Source of the DNA: Pseudomonas baltica
Lineage (GTDB): Bacteria > Pseudomonadota > Gammaproteobacteria > Pseudomonadales > Pseudomonadaceae
Direction of reading: 5' to 3'
DNA: 64,000 nt
NCBI RefSeq assembly: GCF_031880315.1
Contig: NZ_CP134771.1
Coordinates: 6,139,001 to 6,203,000 of the forward strand
The notes beneath the pieces were generated by a model. That model did no database searches. It had not been told where the DNA came from and saw only the letters and a program-made list of their open reading frames with translations. A program made the position numbers and the translations under genes. This document shows positions 1 to 8,993 of the stretch, one piece after another (the first letter of the stretch is position 1; the number at the start of each line of letters is the position of its first letter).

Positions 1-225
1 TTCACTGCCCATGGTGTGCCAGTCGAAGGCCTGGTGGTACGTGCGATCGACTGCCATATACCGTTCTTCTTCGGCTTGATCTCGGCCTATGCCAGCCCGC
101 GCTCGGAGGTCACCCAAGCGCTGATCGAGGCATTGGGCGAGACCGCGCGCGCCTTAGTGCCGGGCATGGTGATGCACGCCAGCGGGCAACACGATGCGCT
201 ATTGCAGAGCATCTACGCCGAATAG
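1..225 (+). CDS. C-terminal fragment, possibly LysR-type regulator
   Basis: The frame is open from the first base of the window and stops at 223-225, so only the last 74 residues are present and the start lies upstream. The tail (motifs such as GLVVRAI, then a proline, then an alanine-rich helix with QALIEALGE) resembles the end of a LysR-family effector domain. No DNA-binding region is visible, so this is an inference from weak similarity. A LysR-type regulator would fit as controller of the ABC operon that starts downstream on the same strand after an AT-rich gap, but other families are possible. Confidence 0.4.
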   Translation, partial: FTAHGVPVEGLVVRAIDCHIPFFFGLISAYASPRSEVTQALIEALGETARALVPGMVMHASGQHDALLQSIYAE

Positions 226-307
226 CGACCGTCGATAAATTCAGTCTCGATCTATAAATATGCTTTTTAGGTCTTTGGCAGAATAAAAACCATCTTTTAG
301 TATTCGT

Positions 308-355
308 ATATCGCATTCATGACGCCTTATCATCCATATATCGTATGTATGGCGC
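308..355. promoter_or_regulatory. direct repeat in AT-rich leader, possible operator
   Basis: Two 18-base direct repeats, ATATCGCATTCATGACGC (308-325) and ATATCGTATGTATGGCGC (338-355), match at 14 of 18 positions and start 30 bases apart, close to three helical turns. They lie in the only distinctly AT-rich stretch of this part of the window (226-360), between the truncated upstream gene and the flavoprotein/ABC operon. A regulator site or promoter region is a reasonable inference. No clear -35/-10 pair was identified. Confidence 0.35.
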
Positions 356-496
356 GCTTTTTGAATGATCGACACGCCGCTCTCGCTCTCGTGCGGGCGG
401 TTCGCTGCAGGTGATGCCATGGCGCTCTCAATTCGCAATGGCTCACCGGCGCGAGCAGTCGCCTATTCTTCCATTGCCTTGCCGGGACCGATCCTC

Positions 497-1954
497 ATGC
501 CACAGCCCAACGCCCCTATCGGCCTCGCCGCCCTCGAAGCGCGCCTGCGCCAGGACCTCGAATGGCTCGAATTGCCGGCCAAGGCGTGGGTCAAGCCGCG
601 CATTGAGCAGGGTCAGGCGGTGCTCGACGTCGCGGTGATAGGCGGGGGCATGGCCGGCCTGGCGGTGGCCACCGAGCTGCGCCATCTGGGCGTCACCGTG
701 CAGGTATTCGATCAGGCGCCGTTGGGCTTCGAGGGCCCGTGGGCGACCACGGCGCGGATGCAGACGCTGCGCTCGCCCAAGCAACTGACCGGCCCGGCAC
801 TGGGCCTGCCGGCGCTGACCTTCCGTGCCTGGTACGAAGCCCAATTCGGCCTGGACGCCTGGGCCGCGCTGGACAAGATTCCGCGCTTGCAGTGGGCCGA
901 GTACCTGCGCTGGTATCGCCAGGTGATGAAGGTCGACGTACGCAACGAACACCGCGTGACCCGCGTGCAGCCCCGTGCCGATGGACTGGTGGCACTGAGC
1001 ATCAGCCATGGCGACGCAGGCCGTGAAGTCCTCGCCCGCCATGTGGTGCTTGCCACTGGCCGTGACGGCCTGGGTGGTCCGTGGGTGCCGGACTACGCTC
1101 ACAGTGTCGCGCCTCGCTACTGGTGCCATTCGGCGGCGGGACTGCAGGACCACTGGTTCGTCGGCAAGCGGGTGGGCGTCATCGGTGGCGGCGCTTCGGC
1201 GATGGACAGCGCGGCCACTGCGCTGGAGGCGGGCGCCGCCAAGGTCGACCTGTTGATCCGCCGCGCCGTGATGCCGCGCATCAACAAAGGCAAGGGCGCT
1301 GGCAACCCCGGCATGGTGCACGGCTACTGGCGCCTGCCGGACGCCTGGAAATGGCGCTTGCGCCACTATCTCAACACCCAGCAGGTGCCAGCACCGCGGG
1401 GCAGCACCTTGCGGGTTTCCAGCGCGGGCAATTCGCGCTTTCTGTTCGAGGCATCAGTGCTGTCGATCAAGGAGTCCGGGCAGGGCACGGTGCTGGTGCG
1501 CACCGCTCAGGCCGAGCTCGAGTATGACTTTCTGGTGTTCGCCACCGGCTTTCGTGCCGATTTGCAGCAGCGTCCGGAGTTTGCGCCCTTCGCCGAACAC
1601 ATTCGCTTCTGGGGCGACCGTTTCGAGGCCCCGGCCGACGAGCAGGATGCCGAGCTGGCCGCGCTACCGGACCTGGGTAGTTGCTTCGAGTTTCTCGAAA
1701 AACAACCGGGCAGTTGCCCCGGCCTGCACCGCATCCACTGCTTCAGCTACCCGGCTGCCTTGAGCTATGGCGCGGTGTCCGGCGATATCCCGGCCATCAG
1801 CGAGGGCGCTCGCCGCATGGCCCAAGGGCTGGTCAGCCAACTGTTCAGCGATGATATCGACCTGCATTTTCAGGCCATGCAGGACTACGCCGACCCTGAA
1901 CTGCTCGGCGATGAGTGGGTGGCCGGCGAGCTGACCGCCGAGGAGCGTCGTTGA
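497..1954 (+). CDS. FAD/NAD(P)-binding oxidoreductase, flavin monooxygenase-like
   Basis: The protein is about 485 residues. It has an N-terminal FAD-binding Rossmann motif (VIGGGMAG, about residues 48-55), a second dinucleotide motif (VGVIGGGASAMD, about 224-235) and a late FATGF motif (about 348), which is the layout of FMO/Baeyer-Villiger-type flavoproteins. It probably oxygenates a substrate imported by the ABC system encoded directly downstream; its stop overlaps the next start (TGATG). Start choice is uncertain: ATG 419 (after AGGTG) and the first in-frame ATG 365 would add 26 or 44 poorly conserved-looking residues. I prefer ATG 497 because the globular part begins there and a GGGA lies upstream. 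The substrate is unknown. Confidence 0.8.
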   Translation: MPQPNAPIGLAALEARLRQDLEWLELPAKAWVKPRIEQGQAVLDVAVIGGGMAGLAVATELRHLGVTVQVFDQAPLGFEGPWATTARMQTLRSPKQLTGPALGLPALTFRAWYEAQFGLDAWAALDKIPRLQWAEYLRWYRQVMKVDVRNEHRVTRVQPRADGLVALSISHGDAGREVLARHVVLATGRDGLGGPWVPDYAHSVAPRYWCHSAAGLQDHWFVGKRVGVIGGGASAMDSAATALEAGAAKVDLLIRRAVMPRINKGKGAGNPGMVHGYWRLPDAWKWRLRHYLNTQQVPAPRGSTLRVSSAGNSRFLFEASVLSIKESGQGTVLVRTAQAELEYDFLVFATGFRADLQQRPEFAPFAEHIRFWGDRFEAPADEQDAELAALPDLGSCFEFLEKQPGSCPGLHRIHCFSYPAALSYGAVSGDIPAISEGARRMAQGLVSQLFSDDIDLHFQAMQDYADPELLGDEWVAGELTAEERR

Positions 1955-2928
1955 TGCTCGGCTGGACCCTCAAGCGCATTGCCCAGTCGTTGCTGGTGGT
2001 GTGGCTGATGACCCTGGTGGTATTCATCGGCCTCAATGCCATCGGCAACCCGCTGGACATTCTGGTAGGCGAGGACCTCAACCAGGCCGAGCGTCTGGCG
2101 GCCATCGCGCAGCTCGGCCTCGACAAGCCGCTGTGGCAGCAATACCTGGTGTTCCTGCAGGGCGCCGTGCACGGCCATCTGGGGATGAGCTTCGTCTATC
2201 ACGAAGACGCCTTGCAGCTGATTTTGCAGCGCCTGCCCGCGACTCTTGAGCTGGCCGTTGGCGCGCTGTTGCTGGCGGTTGTCATCGGTATACCGCTGGG
2301 CATGTTCGCCGGCATGTACCCCGACAATCCGCTGTCGAAAGTGCTGATGGCGAGCAGCATCCTCGGCTTTTCGCTGCCGGCGTTCTGGGTGGCGCTGATG
2401 ATGATTCTGGTGTTTTCCATTAACCTGGGCTGGTTGCCGGCCAGCGGCCGTGGCGAAACCCGTGAACTGTTCGGTGTGCAGTGGTCGTGGTTGAGCCTCG
2501 ATGGCCTCAAGCACCTGATCTTGCCGGCCCTCAACCTGGCGCTGTTCAAGATATCTCTGGTGCTGCGCCTGACCCGCGCCGGAGTGCGTGAAGTGCTGCC
2601 CCAGGATTACGTCAAGTTCGCCCGGGCCAAGGGCCTGTCGCCGATGCGGGTCATGCTCATGCACGTGATGCGCAACACCATGATCCCGCTGGTGACCGTG
2701 CTGGGCCTGGAGTTGGGTTCGACCATCGCCTATGCCGTGGTCACCGAAAGCATCTTTGCCTGGCCCGGTGCCGGCAAGCTGATCCTCGACAGCATCAACA
2801 GCCTGGACCGCCCCGTGGTGGTCGCCTACCTGATGATAGTGGTGGTGATTTTCGTGATTCTCAATCTGATCGTCGACGGCTTGTATCACCTGCTCGATCC
2901 CCGGGTCCGTGTGGAGTCGCCGCGATGA
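1954..2928 (+). CDS. ABC transporter permease, DppB/OppB type
   Basis: This is a 324-residue integral membrane protein with an N-terminal transmembrane helix, a loop, then a bundle of five hydrophobic segments. The cytoplasmic EAA-type loop (DYVKFARAKGL, about residues 220-230) contacts the ATPase subunits. Length and layout fit the first permease of Dpp/Opp/nickel-type importers. ATG 1954 overlaps the preceding stop, and the following permease overlaps by four bases, so the genes are translationally coupled. Substrate cannot be read from sequence; context with the FMO and AhpD-fold genes suggests a small organic compound rather than ordinary dipeptides. Confidence 0.88.
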   Translation: MLGWTLKRIAQSLLVVWLMTLVVFIGLNAIGNPLDILVGEDLNQAERLAAIAQLGLDKPLWQQYLVFLQGAVHGHLGMSFVYHEDALQLILQRLPATLELAVGALLLAVVIGIPLGMFAGMYPDNPLSKVLMASSILGFSLPAFWVALMMILVFSINLGWLPASGRGETRELFGVQWSWLSLDGLKHLILPALNLALFKISLVLRLTRAGVREVLPQDYVKFARAKGLSPMRVMLMHVMRNTMIPLVTVLGLELGSTIAYAVVTESIFAWPGAGKLILDSINSLDRPVVVAYLMIVVVIFVILNLIVDGLYHLLDPRVRVESPR

Positions 2929-3830
2929 GCGTCGTTCCTGCAACCCGCTTCCAGGCGCAATCGCCATGGCGCCGCGGCGTCGATGAATTTCTGCAATCCA
3001 AGGTGGCCGTGGCGGCTGCGGTGCTGCTGCTGGCGATCCTCGCCGTGGCGGTGCTGGCGCCGTGGGTGACCTTGCAGAACCCTTACGACCTCATGCAACT
3101 CAATGTTCTTGACGCGCGCCTGCCGCCCGGCAGCGCCAATATGGATGCCGGTTATACCTACTGGCTGGGCACCGATGGTCAGGGGCGCGATCTGCTCTCG
3201 GCGATCATCTATGGCCTGCGCATCAGCCTGTTCGTGGGCATCGGTTCGGCGTTGATCGCCGCAGTGGTCGGCACCTTGCTGGGCCTGCTGGCGGCTCGCG
3301 CGGGTGGTTGGGTCGACGCACTGCTGATGCGCCTGGTGGATTTGCTGCTGTCGTTTCCGGTGGTGCTCATGGCGCTGATGATTCTCGCCTGGCTGGGCAA
3401 GGGCGTCGGCAATGTGATGATCACCCTGGTGCTGCTGGAGTGGGCCTATTACGCTCGCACCGCGCGGGGCCAGGCGCTGGTGGAGAACCGCCGCGAATAC
3501 GTCGAAGCGGCCCGCGGCCAGGGCATCGGCCAGTGGCGCATCGTGGTCGGGCACATCTTGCCCAATTGCCTGCCGCCACTGATCGTCATCGGCGCCCTGC
3601 AAATCGCTCGCGCCATCACCCTGGAGGCGACCATGTCGTTCCTTGGCCTCGGCGTGCCGATCACCGAGCCATCGCTGGGGCTGCTGATCGCCAACGGCTT
3701 CCAGTACATGCTCAGCAATCAATATTGGATCAGCTTGTATCCGGGGCTGGCGCTGCTGACCACCATCGTCGCCATCAACCTGGTAGGCGACCGCCTGCGC
3801 GACGTGCTCAACCCGAGGCTGCAACGATGA
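2925..3830 (+). CDS. ABC transporter permease, DppC/OppC type
   Basis: This is the second permease, 301 residues. It has an N-terminal helix (about residues 24-46), the DppC-family motif GTDGQGRDLLS near residue 83, and the EAA loop (EAARGQGIGQWRI) near residue 193. It pairs with the preceding permease to form the membrane channel of the importer. Its ATG overlaps the upstream stop by four bases, and its own stop overlaps the next ATG in the same way, typical of a tightly coupled dppBCDF-like operon. Confidence 0.88.
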   Translation: MSVVPATRFQAQSPWRRGVDEFLQSKVAVAAAVLLLAILAVAVLAPWVTLQNPYDLMQLNVLDARLPPGSANMDAGYTYWLGTDGQGRDLLSAIIYGLRISLFVGIGSALIAAVVGTLLGLLAARAGGWVDALLMRLVDLLLSFPVVLMALMILAWLGKGVGNVMITLVLLEWAYYARTARGQALVENRREYVEAARGQGIGQWRIVVGHILPNCLPPLIVIGALQIARAITLEATMSFLGLGVPITEPSLGLLIANGFQYMLSNQYWISLYPGLALLTTIVAINLVGDRLRDVLNPRLQR

Positions 3831-4840
3831 ATCTGGCTGAGATCAAAGCGGCCCCCGTCGTCGTGCCTGAGGCGACGCTTGAGGTGCGGCACCTGTCGAC
3901 GTCGTTCTACACCCGTGCGGGCGTCCTGCCAGCGGTGCGCGACGTGTCGTTGCGTCTGCAACCGGGGCGCATCCTTGGTCTGGTGGGCGAGTCGGGTTCG
4001 GGCAAGTCGGTGACCGGCTTCTCCATCCTCGGCCTGGTCGACGCCCCTGGCCGGATCAGCGGCGGCGAGGTGCTGTTCAAGGGCCGTGACCTGACCAGAC
4101 TCTCCGCCAGAGAGCTGCGCCAGCTGCAGGGTAATCGCATCGCGATGATTTTCCAGGACCCGATGATGACGCTCAACCCGGTGCTGCGCGTCGATACGCA
4201 AATGATCGAAGCCGTGCGTGCGCACAGTTCGCTGAGCCGCCGCGAAGCCCGCGAGCATGCGAGTCGCACCTTGGCGCTGATGGGTATTGCGAGCCCCGAG
4301 GAGCGCTTGAATGCCTATCCCCATCAACTGTCTGGCGGCATGCGCCAGCGGGTGGCGATCGCCATCGCGCTGCTGCACGCCCCGGATTTGATCATCGCTG
4401 ACGAGCCGACCACCGCGCTGGACGTGACCATTCAGGCGCAGATCCTCAGTGAGGTACAGAAACTGGTGCGCCAGCAGAACACCTCGCTGATCTGGATCAC
4501 CCACGATCTGTCGGTGGTCGCCGGCCTGGCCGACGACGTGGCGGTGATGTATGCCGGGCAGATCGTCGAACAGGGCAGTGTGGGCGATGTGCTCGACCGC
4601 CCGCTGCACCCCTATACCCAAGGGCTGATCGACAGCCTGCCGAGCCGAAACCAGCGTGGCCAGCGGCTGCGGCAGATCCCCGGGATGACGCCCGACCTGC
4701 TGTCGATGCCCGCCGGCTGCGCCTTTGCCGAGCGCTGCCCGCGGGCAAGTGCGGTGTGTGCCGAGGAGCCTGAAAGCCGTGAGATCGAACCCGGCCGTAG
4801 CGTGCGTTGCTTCCATCCGGGAGGTAGCCATGGACAGTAA
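3827..4840 (+). CDS. ABC transporter ATP-binding protein, DppD/OppD type
   Basis: The ATPase subunit is 337 residues with Walker A GESGSGKS (about residue 53), signature LSGGMRQR (about 167) and Walker B with IADEPT (about 187). A C-terminal oligopeptide-transporter extension contains the cysteine motif [10 protein letters not shown], as in DppD/OppD. ATG 3827 overlaps the upstream stop by four bases; long upstream in-frame extensions lie inside the permease gene and were rejected. It should form a heterodimer with the next gene product to energise import. Confidence 0.9.
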   Translation: MNLAEIKAAPVVVPEATLEVRHLSTSFYTRAGVLPAVRDVSLRLQPGRILGLVGESGSGKSVTGFSILGLVDAPGRISGGEVLFKGRDLTRLSARELRQLQGNRIAMIFQDPMMTLNPVLRVDTQMIEAVRAHSSLSRREAREHASRTLALMGIASPEERLNAYPHQLSGGMRQRVAIAIALLHAPDLIIADEPTTALDVTIQAQILSEVQKLVRQQNTSLIWITHDLSVVAGLADDVAVMYAGQIVEQGSVGDVLDRPLHPYTQGLIDSLPSRNQRGQRLRQIPGMTPDLLSMPAGCAFAERCPRASAVCAEEPESREIEPGRSVRCFHPGGSHGQ

Positions 4841-5843
4841 TGTGATCCCGATCGTCGAGCTCGATCAGGTCAGCAAGACCTTCGGCAAGGCCAGCGGCGA
4901 GGGGGCTTTCGAGCGCTGGGCGCAGCGCCTGCAATTGACCCGCAAAACCTCTGTCACCCATGCGGTGGACCGCGTCGACCTGCGCATTCAGCACGGCGAG
5001 GTGGTGGGGCTGGTGGGCGAGTCAGGCTGCGGCAAGTCGACCCTTGGGCGCATGGTGGCCGGGCTGATGCCGGCGTCCAGTGGCCAGGTGCGGATCGACG
5101 GCACGGCGGTCGATGAACTCAGTGCCGCCGAGCGCCACGCTGCGCGCTTGAAGATCCAGATGATCTTTCAGGACCCCTCGGCCAGCCTCAATCCGCGGCT
5201 GCGCGTCGACCGCATCGTCGGTGAAGGCGCACGCCTGCATGGCCTGACCGACAGCGCCGGTTTTGATGACTACGTCAGCGCGCAACTGCAACGCGCCGGC
5301 CTCAACCCGAGCCTGCGCCAGCGCTATCCGCATCAGTTCAGCGGCGGCCAGCGTCAGCGCATCGGCATCGCCCGGGCGCTGGCAGTGCAGCCGCAATTGC
5401 TGGTGTGCGATGAATCGGTGGCGGCGCTGGACGTGTCGATCCAGGCGCAGATCCTCAACCTGTTCATGGACCTGCGCGACGAGCTGGGCCTGACCTACCT
5501 GTTCATCAGCCACGACCTGGGTGTGGTCGAGCACCTGTGCGATCGGGTAATCGTCATGTACCTGGGCCGCGTGGTGGAGAGCGCGCCGGTGGAGGAGTTG
5601 TTTGGCGCGGCCAATCACCCCTATACCCAGGCGTTGCTGGCACAGATTCCGCGCTTCGATGTTCGCAGTACCCGGTATGACGCGATCAAAGGGGAAATCC
5701 CCAGCCCGCTGAACCCGCCCAGCGGGTGTCATTTCCATCCCCGCTGCCCGCACGCCTTTGCGCGCTGCCGGGAGCAGGCTCCACCGCTCAGAGAGGTTGC
5801 ACCCAATCATCTGAGCGCTTGCCATTTGAATGACCAGATCTAA
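4830..5843 (+). CDS. ABC transporter ATP-binding protein, DppF/OppF type
   Basis: The second ATPase is 337 residues. It has Walker A GESGCGKS (about residue 63), signature FSGGQRQR (about 170), a Walker B ending in CDES (a serine follows the catalytic glutamate where DEPT or DEAT is common), and the C-terminal Cys-containing motif CHFHPRCPHAF of the OppF family. The start at 4830 is preceded by GGAGGTAGCC and overlaps the upstream gene by 11 bases. It completes the nucleotide-binding pair of the importer. Confidence 0.9.
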   Translation: MDSNVIPIVELDQVSKTFGKASGEGAFERWAQRLQLTRKTSVTHAVDRVDLRIQHGEVVGLVGESGCGKSTLGRMVAGLMPASSGQVRIDGTAVDELSAAERHAARLKIQMIFQDPSASLNPRLRVDRIVGEGARLHGLTDSAGFDDYVSAQLQRAGLNPSLRQRYPHQFSGGQRQRIGIARALAVQPQLLVCDESVAALDVSIQAQILNLFMDLRDELGLTYLFISHDLGVVEHLCDRVIVMYLGRVVESAPVEELFGAANHPYTQALLAQIPRFDVRSTRYDAIKGEIPSPLNPPSGCHFHPRCPHAFARCREQAPPLREVAPNHLSACHLNDQI

Positions 5844-5882
5844 ACCCTGACATGACCCGCACCCTTTGGGAGTGGGCTGTTT

Positions 5883-5917
5883 CCGCGAAGTTTTTGAGGT
5901 CTTCGACCTCTTCGCGG
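5883..5917. repeat. REP-like hairpin between ATPase and binding-protein genes
   Basis: The arms CCGCGAAG (5883-5890) and CTTCGCGG (5910-5917) enclose a second perfect hairpin, GAGGTC/GACCTC with a three-base loop (5896-5910). The right flank carries the REP-like GCGGGCGGAGCCCGC. The structure lies between two genes of one transporter and could either protect the upstream message or reduce read-through into the binding-protein gene. Confidence 0.6.
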
Positions 5918-5950
5918 GCGGAGCCCGCTACCACACACAAGGAAACCTGC

Positions 5951-7516
5951 ATGCAACCTAGCATTCGTTCACTGCTTGCCACCGCGTTACTGCTCGCCGC
6001 CACCGGCGCCTCGGCCGAGTCGCTGCGCATCGGTTTCGCCGATCCGATTTCGTCTCTCGATCCACAGCTCAACAACTATGCCGGTGACCGTTCCGTCGCT
6101 TTGCATTTCTTCGAATCGCTGGCTGATCGTCGTGACGATCGGACCATGCCGGGCCTGGCCAAGAGCTGGAAAGTCCTCGACCCGCTGACCTGGCAATTCG
6201 ACCTGCGCGATGACGTCAAATGGTCGGACGGCACGTCCATGACTGCCGACGACTTCGTCTTCTCCTACGAGCGTGCCCGCGCCGTACCAGGCAGCGTGGC
6301 GTCCTACGCCGGCGCCTTGCGCACCGTCGACACGGTCACCGCCAAGGACGCCCATACCCTGATCGTCAAGACCAAGGCGCCCAACGCCAACCTGCTGCCG
6401 GACATCAACTCGGTGTACGTGGTCAGCCGTCACGCCGGTGAAAACGCCCAGAGCGCCGACTACAACTCCGGCAAGGCGCTGATCGGCACCGGGCCGTATC
6501 GCTTCGTGTCCTACGTGCCGGGCGACCGCACGATCTTCGAGCGCAACGATGCGTACTGGGGGCCGAAGGCGGAATGGGACAAGGTCGACTATCGCTTCAT
6601 CGCCAATGCTTCGAGCCGCACCGCAGCCTTGCTGGCCGGTGATGTCGACGTCATCGACAAGGTCGCACCGACCGATATCGCGCGCCTCAAGCAAAGCCCG
6701 GCGGTCAGCGTGTACGCCTATCAAGGCCTGCGCGCGCTGATCATTCAGCCGAGCTTTCGCAAGGGCCCGAACGACTTGATCCGCGATAACGCCGGCAAGC
6801 CGCTGCCTGAAAACCCGCTGCTCGACGTGCGGGTGCGCAAGGCGCTGTCGCTGGCGATCAACCGTCAGGCCATCGACGAGCGCATCATGCAGGGTACGGT
6901 GACCGAGGCCAATCAGTGGATGCCGTCCAACACCTACGGCTATAACGCCAACATCAAGAACATCCCTTACGACCCGGCCGAGGCCAAGAAACTGCTGGCC
7001 GAGGCCGGTTTCCCCGAAGGTTTCCAGCTGACGGTCAGCGTGCCGGGCGACCGTTACCCGCAGGCGCCGGAGGCCATGCAAGCAGTGGCGCAGTTCTGGA
7101 CCCGCATCGGCATCAAGGTGCAGCTCGATGTGATGCCATGGGCGGTGTATGCCGGCAAGGCCAACAAGAACGAGCTGGCGGTGAGCGTGATTGCCTGGGG
7201 CAACGGCACCGGTGAGGCGGCCTATGCGCTGACCAACATCCTCACCACCGTGGACGGTGCCAAAGGGCAGGGCGCTTCGAACTGGGGGCACTACAGTAAT
7301 CCGGCGGTAGACAAGGCGCTGCAGGACGCCACTGCAGAATTCGACGAGGCCAAGCGCCGCGCGATTCTGGAGAACTCGGTGAAAGTGGTGAGCGATGACG
7401 TCGGCATCATTCCGCTGTTCCACTACCAGAACATCTGGGCGGCGCGTAAAGGCCTCAAGGTCGAGCCGTTGGTGAGCGATCGCACGGCAGCGATGATGGT
7501 GACTGAACAGAAGTAA
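5951..7516 (+). CDS. ABC transporter substrate-binding protein, SBP family 5
   Basis: This is a 521-residue periplasmic binding protein of the peptide/nickel (SBP_bac_5) family. It has a cleavable signal peptide of about 22 residues (hydrophobic run LLATALLLAATGASA) and the conserved early motif SLDPQ followed by the HFFESL segment. ATG 5951 is preceded by AAGGAAA at good spacing; a longer in-frame start at 5852 reads through the REP-like hairpin and was rejected. Gene context with the two AhpD-fold proteins matches what I recall of the KPN_01854 binding-protein family. It gives the importer its specificity; the ligand is unknown. Confidence 0.87.
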   Translation: MQPSIRSLLATALLLAATGASAESLRIGFADPISSLDPQLNNYAGDRSVALHFFESLADRRDDRTMPGLAKSWKVLDPLTWQFDLRDDVKWSDGTSMTADDFVFSYERARAVPGSVASYAGALRTVDTVTAKDAHTLIVKTKAPNANLLPDINSVYVVSRHAGENAQSADYNSGKALIGTGPYRFVSYVPGDRTIFERNDAYWGPKAEWDKVDYRFIANASSRTAALLAGDVDVIDKVAPTDIARLKQSPAVSVYAYQGLRALIIQPSFRKGPNDLIRDNAGKPLPENPLLDVRVRKALSLAINRQAIDERIMQGTVTEANQWMPSNTYGYNANIKNIPYDPAEAKKLLAEAGFPEGFQLTVSVPGDRYPQAPEAMQAVAQFWTRIGIKVQLDVMPWAVYAGKANKNELAVSVIAWGNGTGEAAYALTNILTTVDGAKGQGASNWGHYSNPAVDKALQDATAEFDEAKRRAILENSVKVVSDDVGIIPLFHYQNIWAARKGLKVEPLVSDRTAAMMVTEQK

Positions 7517-7565
7517 ACATATGGGGCCGGGGACCTATGTCTGCCATGGGGTAGACGTTGTCACG

Positions 7566-7653
7566 ACCGGCCTCTTCGCGAGCAAGCTTTGCTCCCACGA
7601 TGTACGGCTCTGGGGCTGCTGACTGTGTGGGAGCCAGGCTTGCCCGCGAAACG
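7566..7653. repeat. REP pair, diverged
   Basis: Two inverted REP units, one running CTTCGCGAGCAAGCTTTGCTCCCAC and the other GTGGGAGCCAGGCTTGCCCGCGAA in reverse, are separated by about 35 bases. This is the most diverged of the four paired copies of the same family in the window. It sits between the binding-protein gene and the CMD-domain gene. Confidence 0.7.
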
Positions 7654-7734
7654 ATTTTCCGCACGCCAACGATGCTCGATCCTTGTAGTGGTCGTTGAGC
7701 GCCCAAGCTTCTCGGTCCTGATGGAGAACCCACA

Positions 7735-8259
7735 ATGACCTTCGTTGAATCCACACCCGAGCCGGACGTGCTCGACACCCTGCTGCACATCGCACCCGGC
7801 TCGCCGGTGCATGCCGCGCGGCAGTTTCGCAACAAGGTGCTGGCTGCCACCCAGAGCAGCTACGAGCTGTTCTTCGCCGCTGAGGTCGCCGACGGCCTGA
7901 GCCAGGCCGAACGCCTGCTGGTGGCGTACCACGCCTGCCTGCTGACACCGCAGCCGCTGCTGGCCGCGCATTACCTGGAGCGTCTCGAGGCGATCGGCGT
8001 GTCGGCCGAGCAGCTGTCAGCCGTTGCCACGGGCGCCATCGAAGCCCTGGGCGAACCGCGCTTGCAGGCTGTGCTGGCGTTCACCGGGACCTTGATCAAG
8101 GCACCGGTAGAAGGCGATCGTCACGCCCTGATCGCGCTGTCCGAGGCCGGGCTGTCGACCCCGGAAATCGTCACTCTTGCGCAGCTGGTGGCGTTCATGT
8201 CCTATCAAGTGCGTCTGGCCAGCGGTCTGCTGGCGATGCAATCCGCAGGAGTTGCGTGA
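7735..8259 (+). CDS. CMD-domain protein, Avi_7170-like
   Basis: This is a 174-residue, mostly helical protein of the carboxymuconolactone decarboxylase/AhpD fold. It starts at ATG 7735 after AGAACCCACA, a weak ribosome-binding site. A single cysteine (YHACLLTP, about residue 64) is present instead of a CxxC pair, so a peroxidase role of its own is doubtful. Family naming is from memory of the Avi_7170 (CMD) plus Avi_7169 (peroxidase-like) gene pair that accompanies KPN_01854-type transporters. Its stop overlaps the next ATG (TGATG). Confidence 0.78.
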   Translation: MTFVESTPEPDVLDTLLHIAPGSPVHAARQFRNKVLAATQSSYELFFAAEVADGLSQAERLLVAYHACLLTPQPLLAAHYLERLEAIGVSAEQLSAVATGAIEALGEPRLQAVLAFTGTLIKAPVEGDRHALIALSEAGLSTPEIVTLAQLVAFMSYQVRLASGLLAMQSAGVA

Positions 8260-8843
8260 TGAGCGAGCCGATCCGTATTGCCGGTTTCACCAACGAAGTG
8301 CTGGGCTGGAAAGCCTGGCTGCCCACTGTCAGCGTCGACCAGGCTACCCCCGAGCAGACGGCGGTGCTGGAGGAGAGCCATCCCCAGGCCAAGGTGTCGG
8401 ATTACTACCTGACCCTGATTCATCAACCCGAGATCCTGCGTCAGCGCTCTTTGGCCTTCAACGCCATCATGTACGCGCCGGGTGGGCTGTCCCGCGCTGA
8501 GCGCGAGCTGGCCAGCGCCGTGGTGTCGCGGATCAATCAGTGTGTGTATTGCTGCTCGGTGCACGCCCAGCGTTTCGAGCAGCTGGCCAAGCGCAATGAT
8601 GTGATCGCCGAAGTGTTCGCCGATCCGGCGACGGCCGGGACGACACCGCGCGAGCGTGCCATCGTGCAGTTTTCGATCGATCTGACGGTTGATCCGGCGA
8701 ATATCAGCGCAGCGAATATCGCGGCGCTGCGTGAGCATGGGCTCGAAGAGGGGCCGATTCTGGACCTGATCCACGCGATTTCGATTTTCGCCTGGGCCAA
8801 TCGGCTGATGCTCAATCTGGGTGAGCCGGTGTACAACGTCTAG
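8259..8843 (+). CDS. alkylhydroperoxidase-like protein, Avi_7169-like
   Basis: This is a 194-residue AhpD-fold protein with the redox motif CVYCCSVHAQRF near residue 89, which holds the two cysteines spaced CxxC and the downstream histidine expected of AhpD-type peroxidases. ATG 8259 overlaps the upstream stop; a GTG one codon earlier is possible. Together with the preceding CMD protein and the flavoprotein it probably detoxifies or processes a peroxide or an oxygenated product of the imported compound. That role is inference from context. Confidence 0.82.
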   Translation: MSEPIRIAGFTNEVLGWKAWLPTVSVDQATPEQTAVLEESHPQAKVSDYYLTLIHQPEILRQRSLAFNAIMYAPGGLSRAERELASAVVSRINQCVYCCSVHAQRFEQLAKRNDVIAEVFADPATAGTTPRERAIVQFSIDLTVDPANISAANIAALREHGLEEGPILDLIHAISIFAWANRLMLNLGEPVYNV

Positions 8844-8861
8844 GTTTGCGTTAGCAGCACT

Positions 8862-8942
8862 GGCCTCTTCGCGGGCAAGCCTCGCTCCCACAGAGTCAGC
8901 CGATCTTGAGTGTGGGAGCGAGGCTTGCCCGCGAAGGGGCCC
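8862..8942. repeat. REP pair
   Basis: Inverted units carrying GCGGGCAAGCCTCGCTCCCACA on the left and the complementary TGTGGGAGCGAGGCTTGCCCGC on the right are separated by about 19 bases. The pair lies between the convergent ends of the peroxidase gene (+) and the cysteine desulfurase gene (-), so it may also act as a bidirectional terminator. Confidence 0.85.
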
Positions 8943-8993
8943 TTTCAAGCGATAGATCTTTTAGGTCCATACGCGAGCCAGAACATCACAGCG

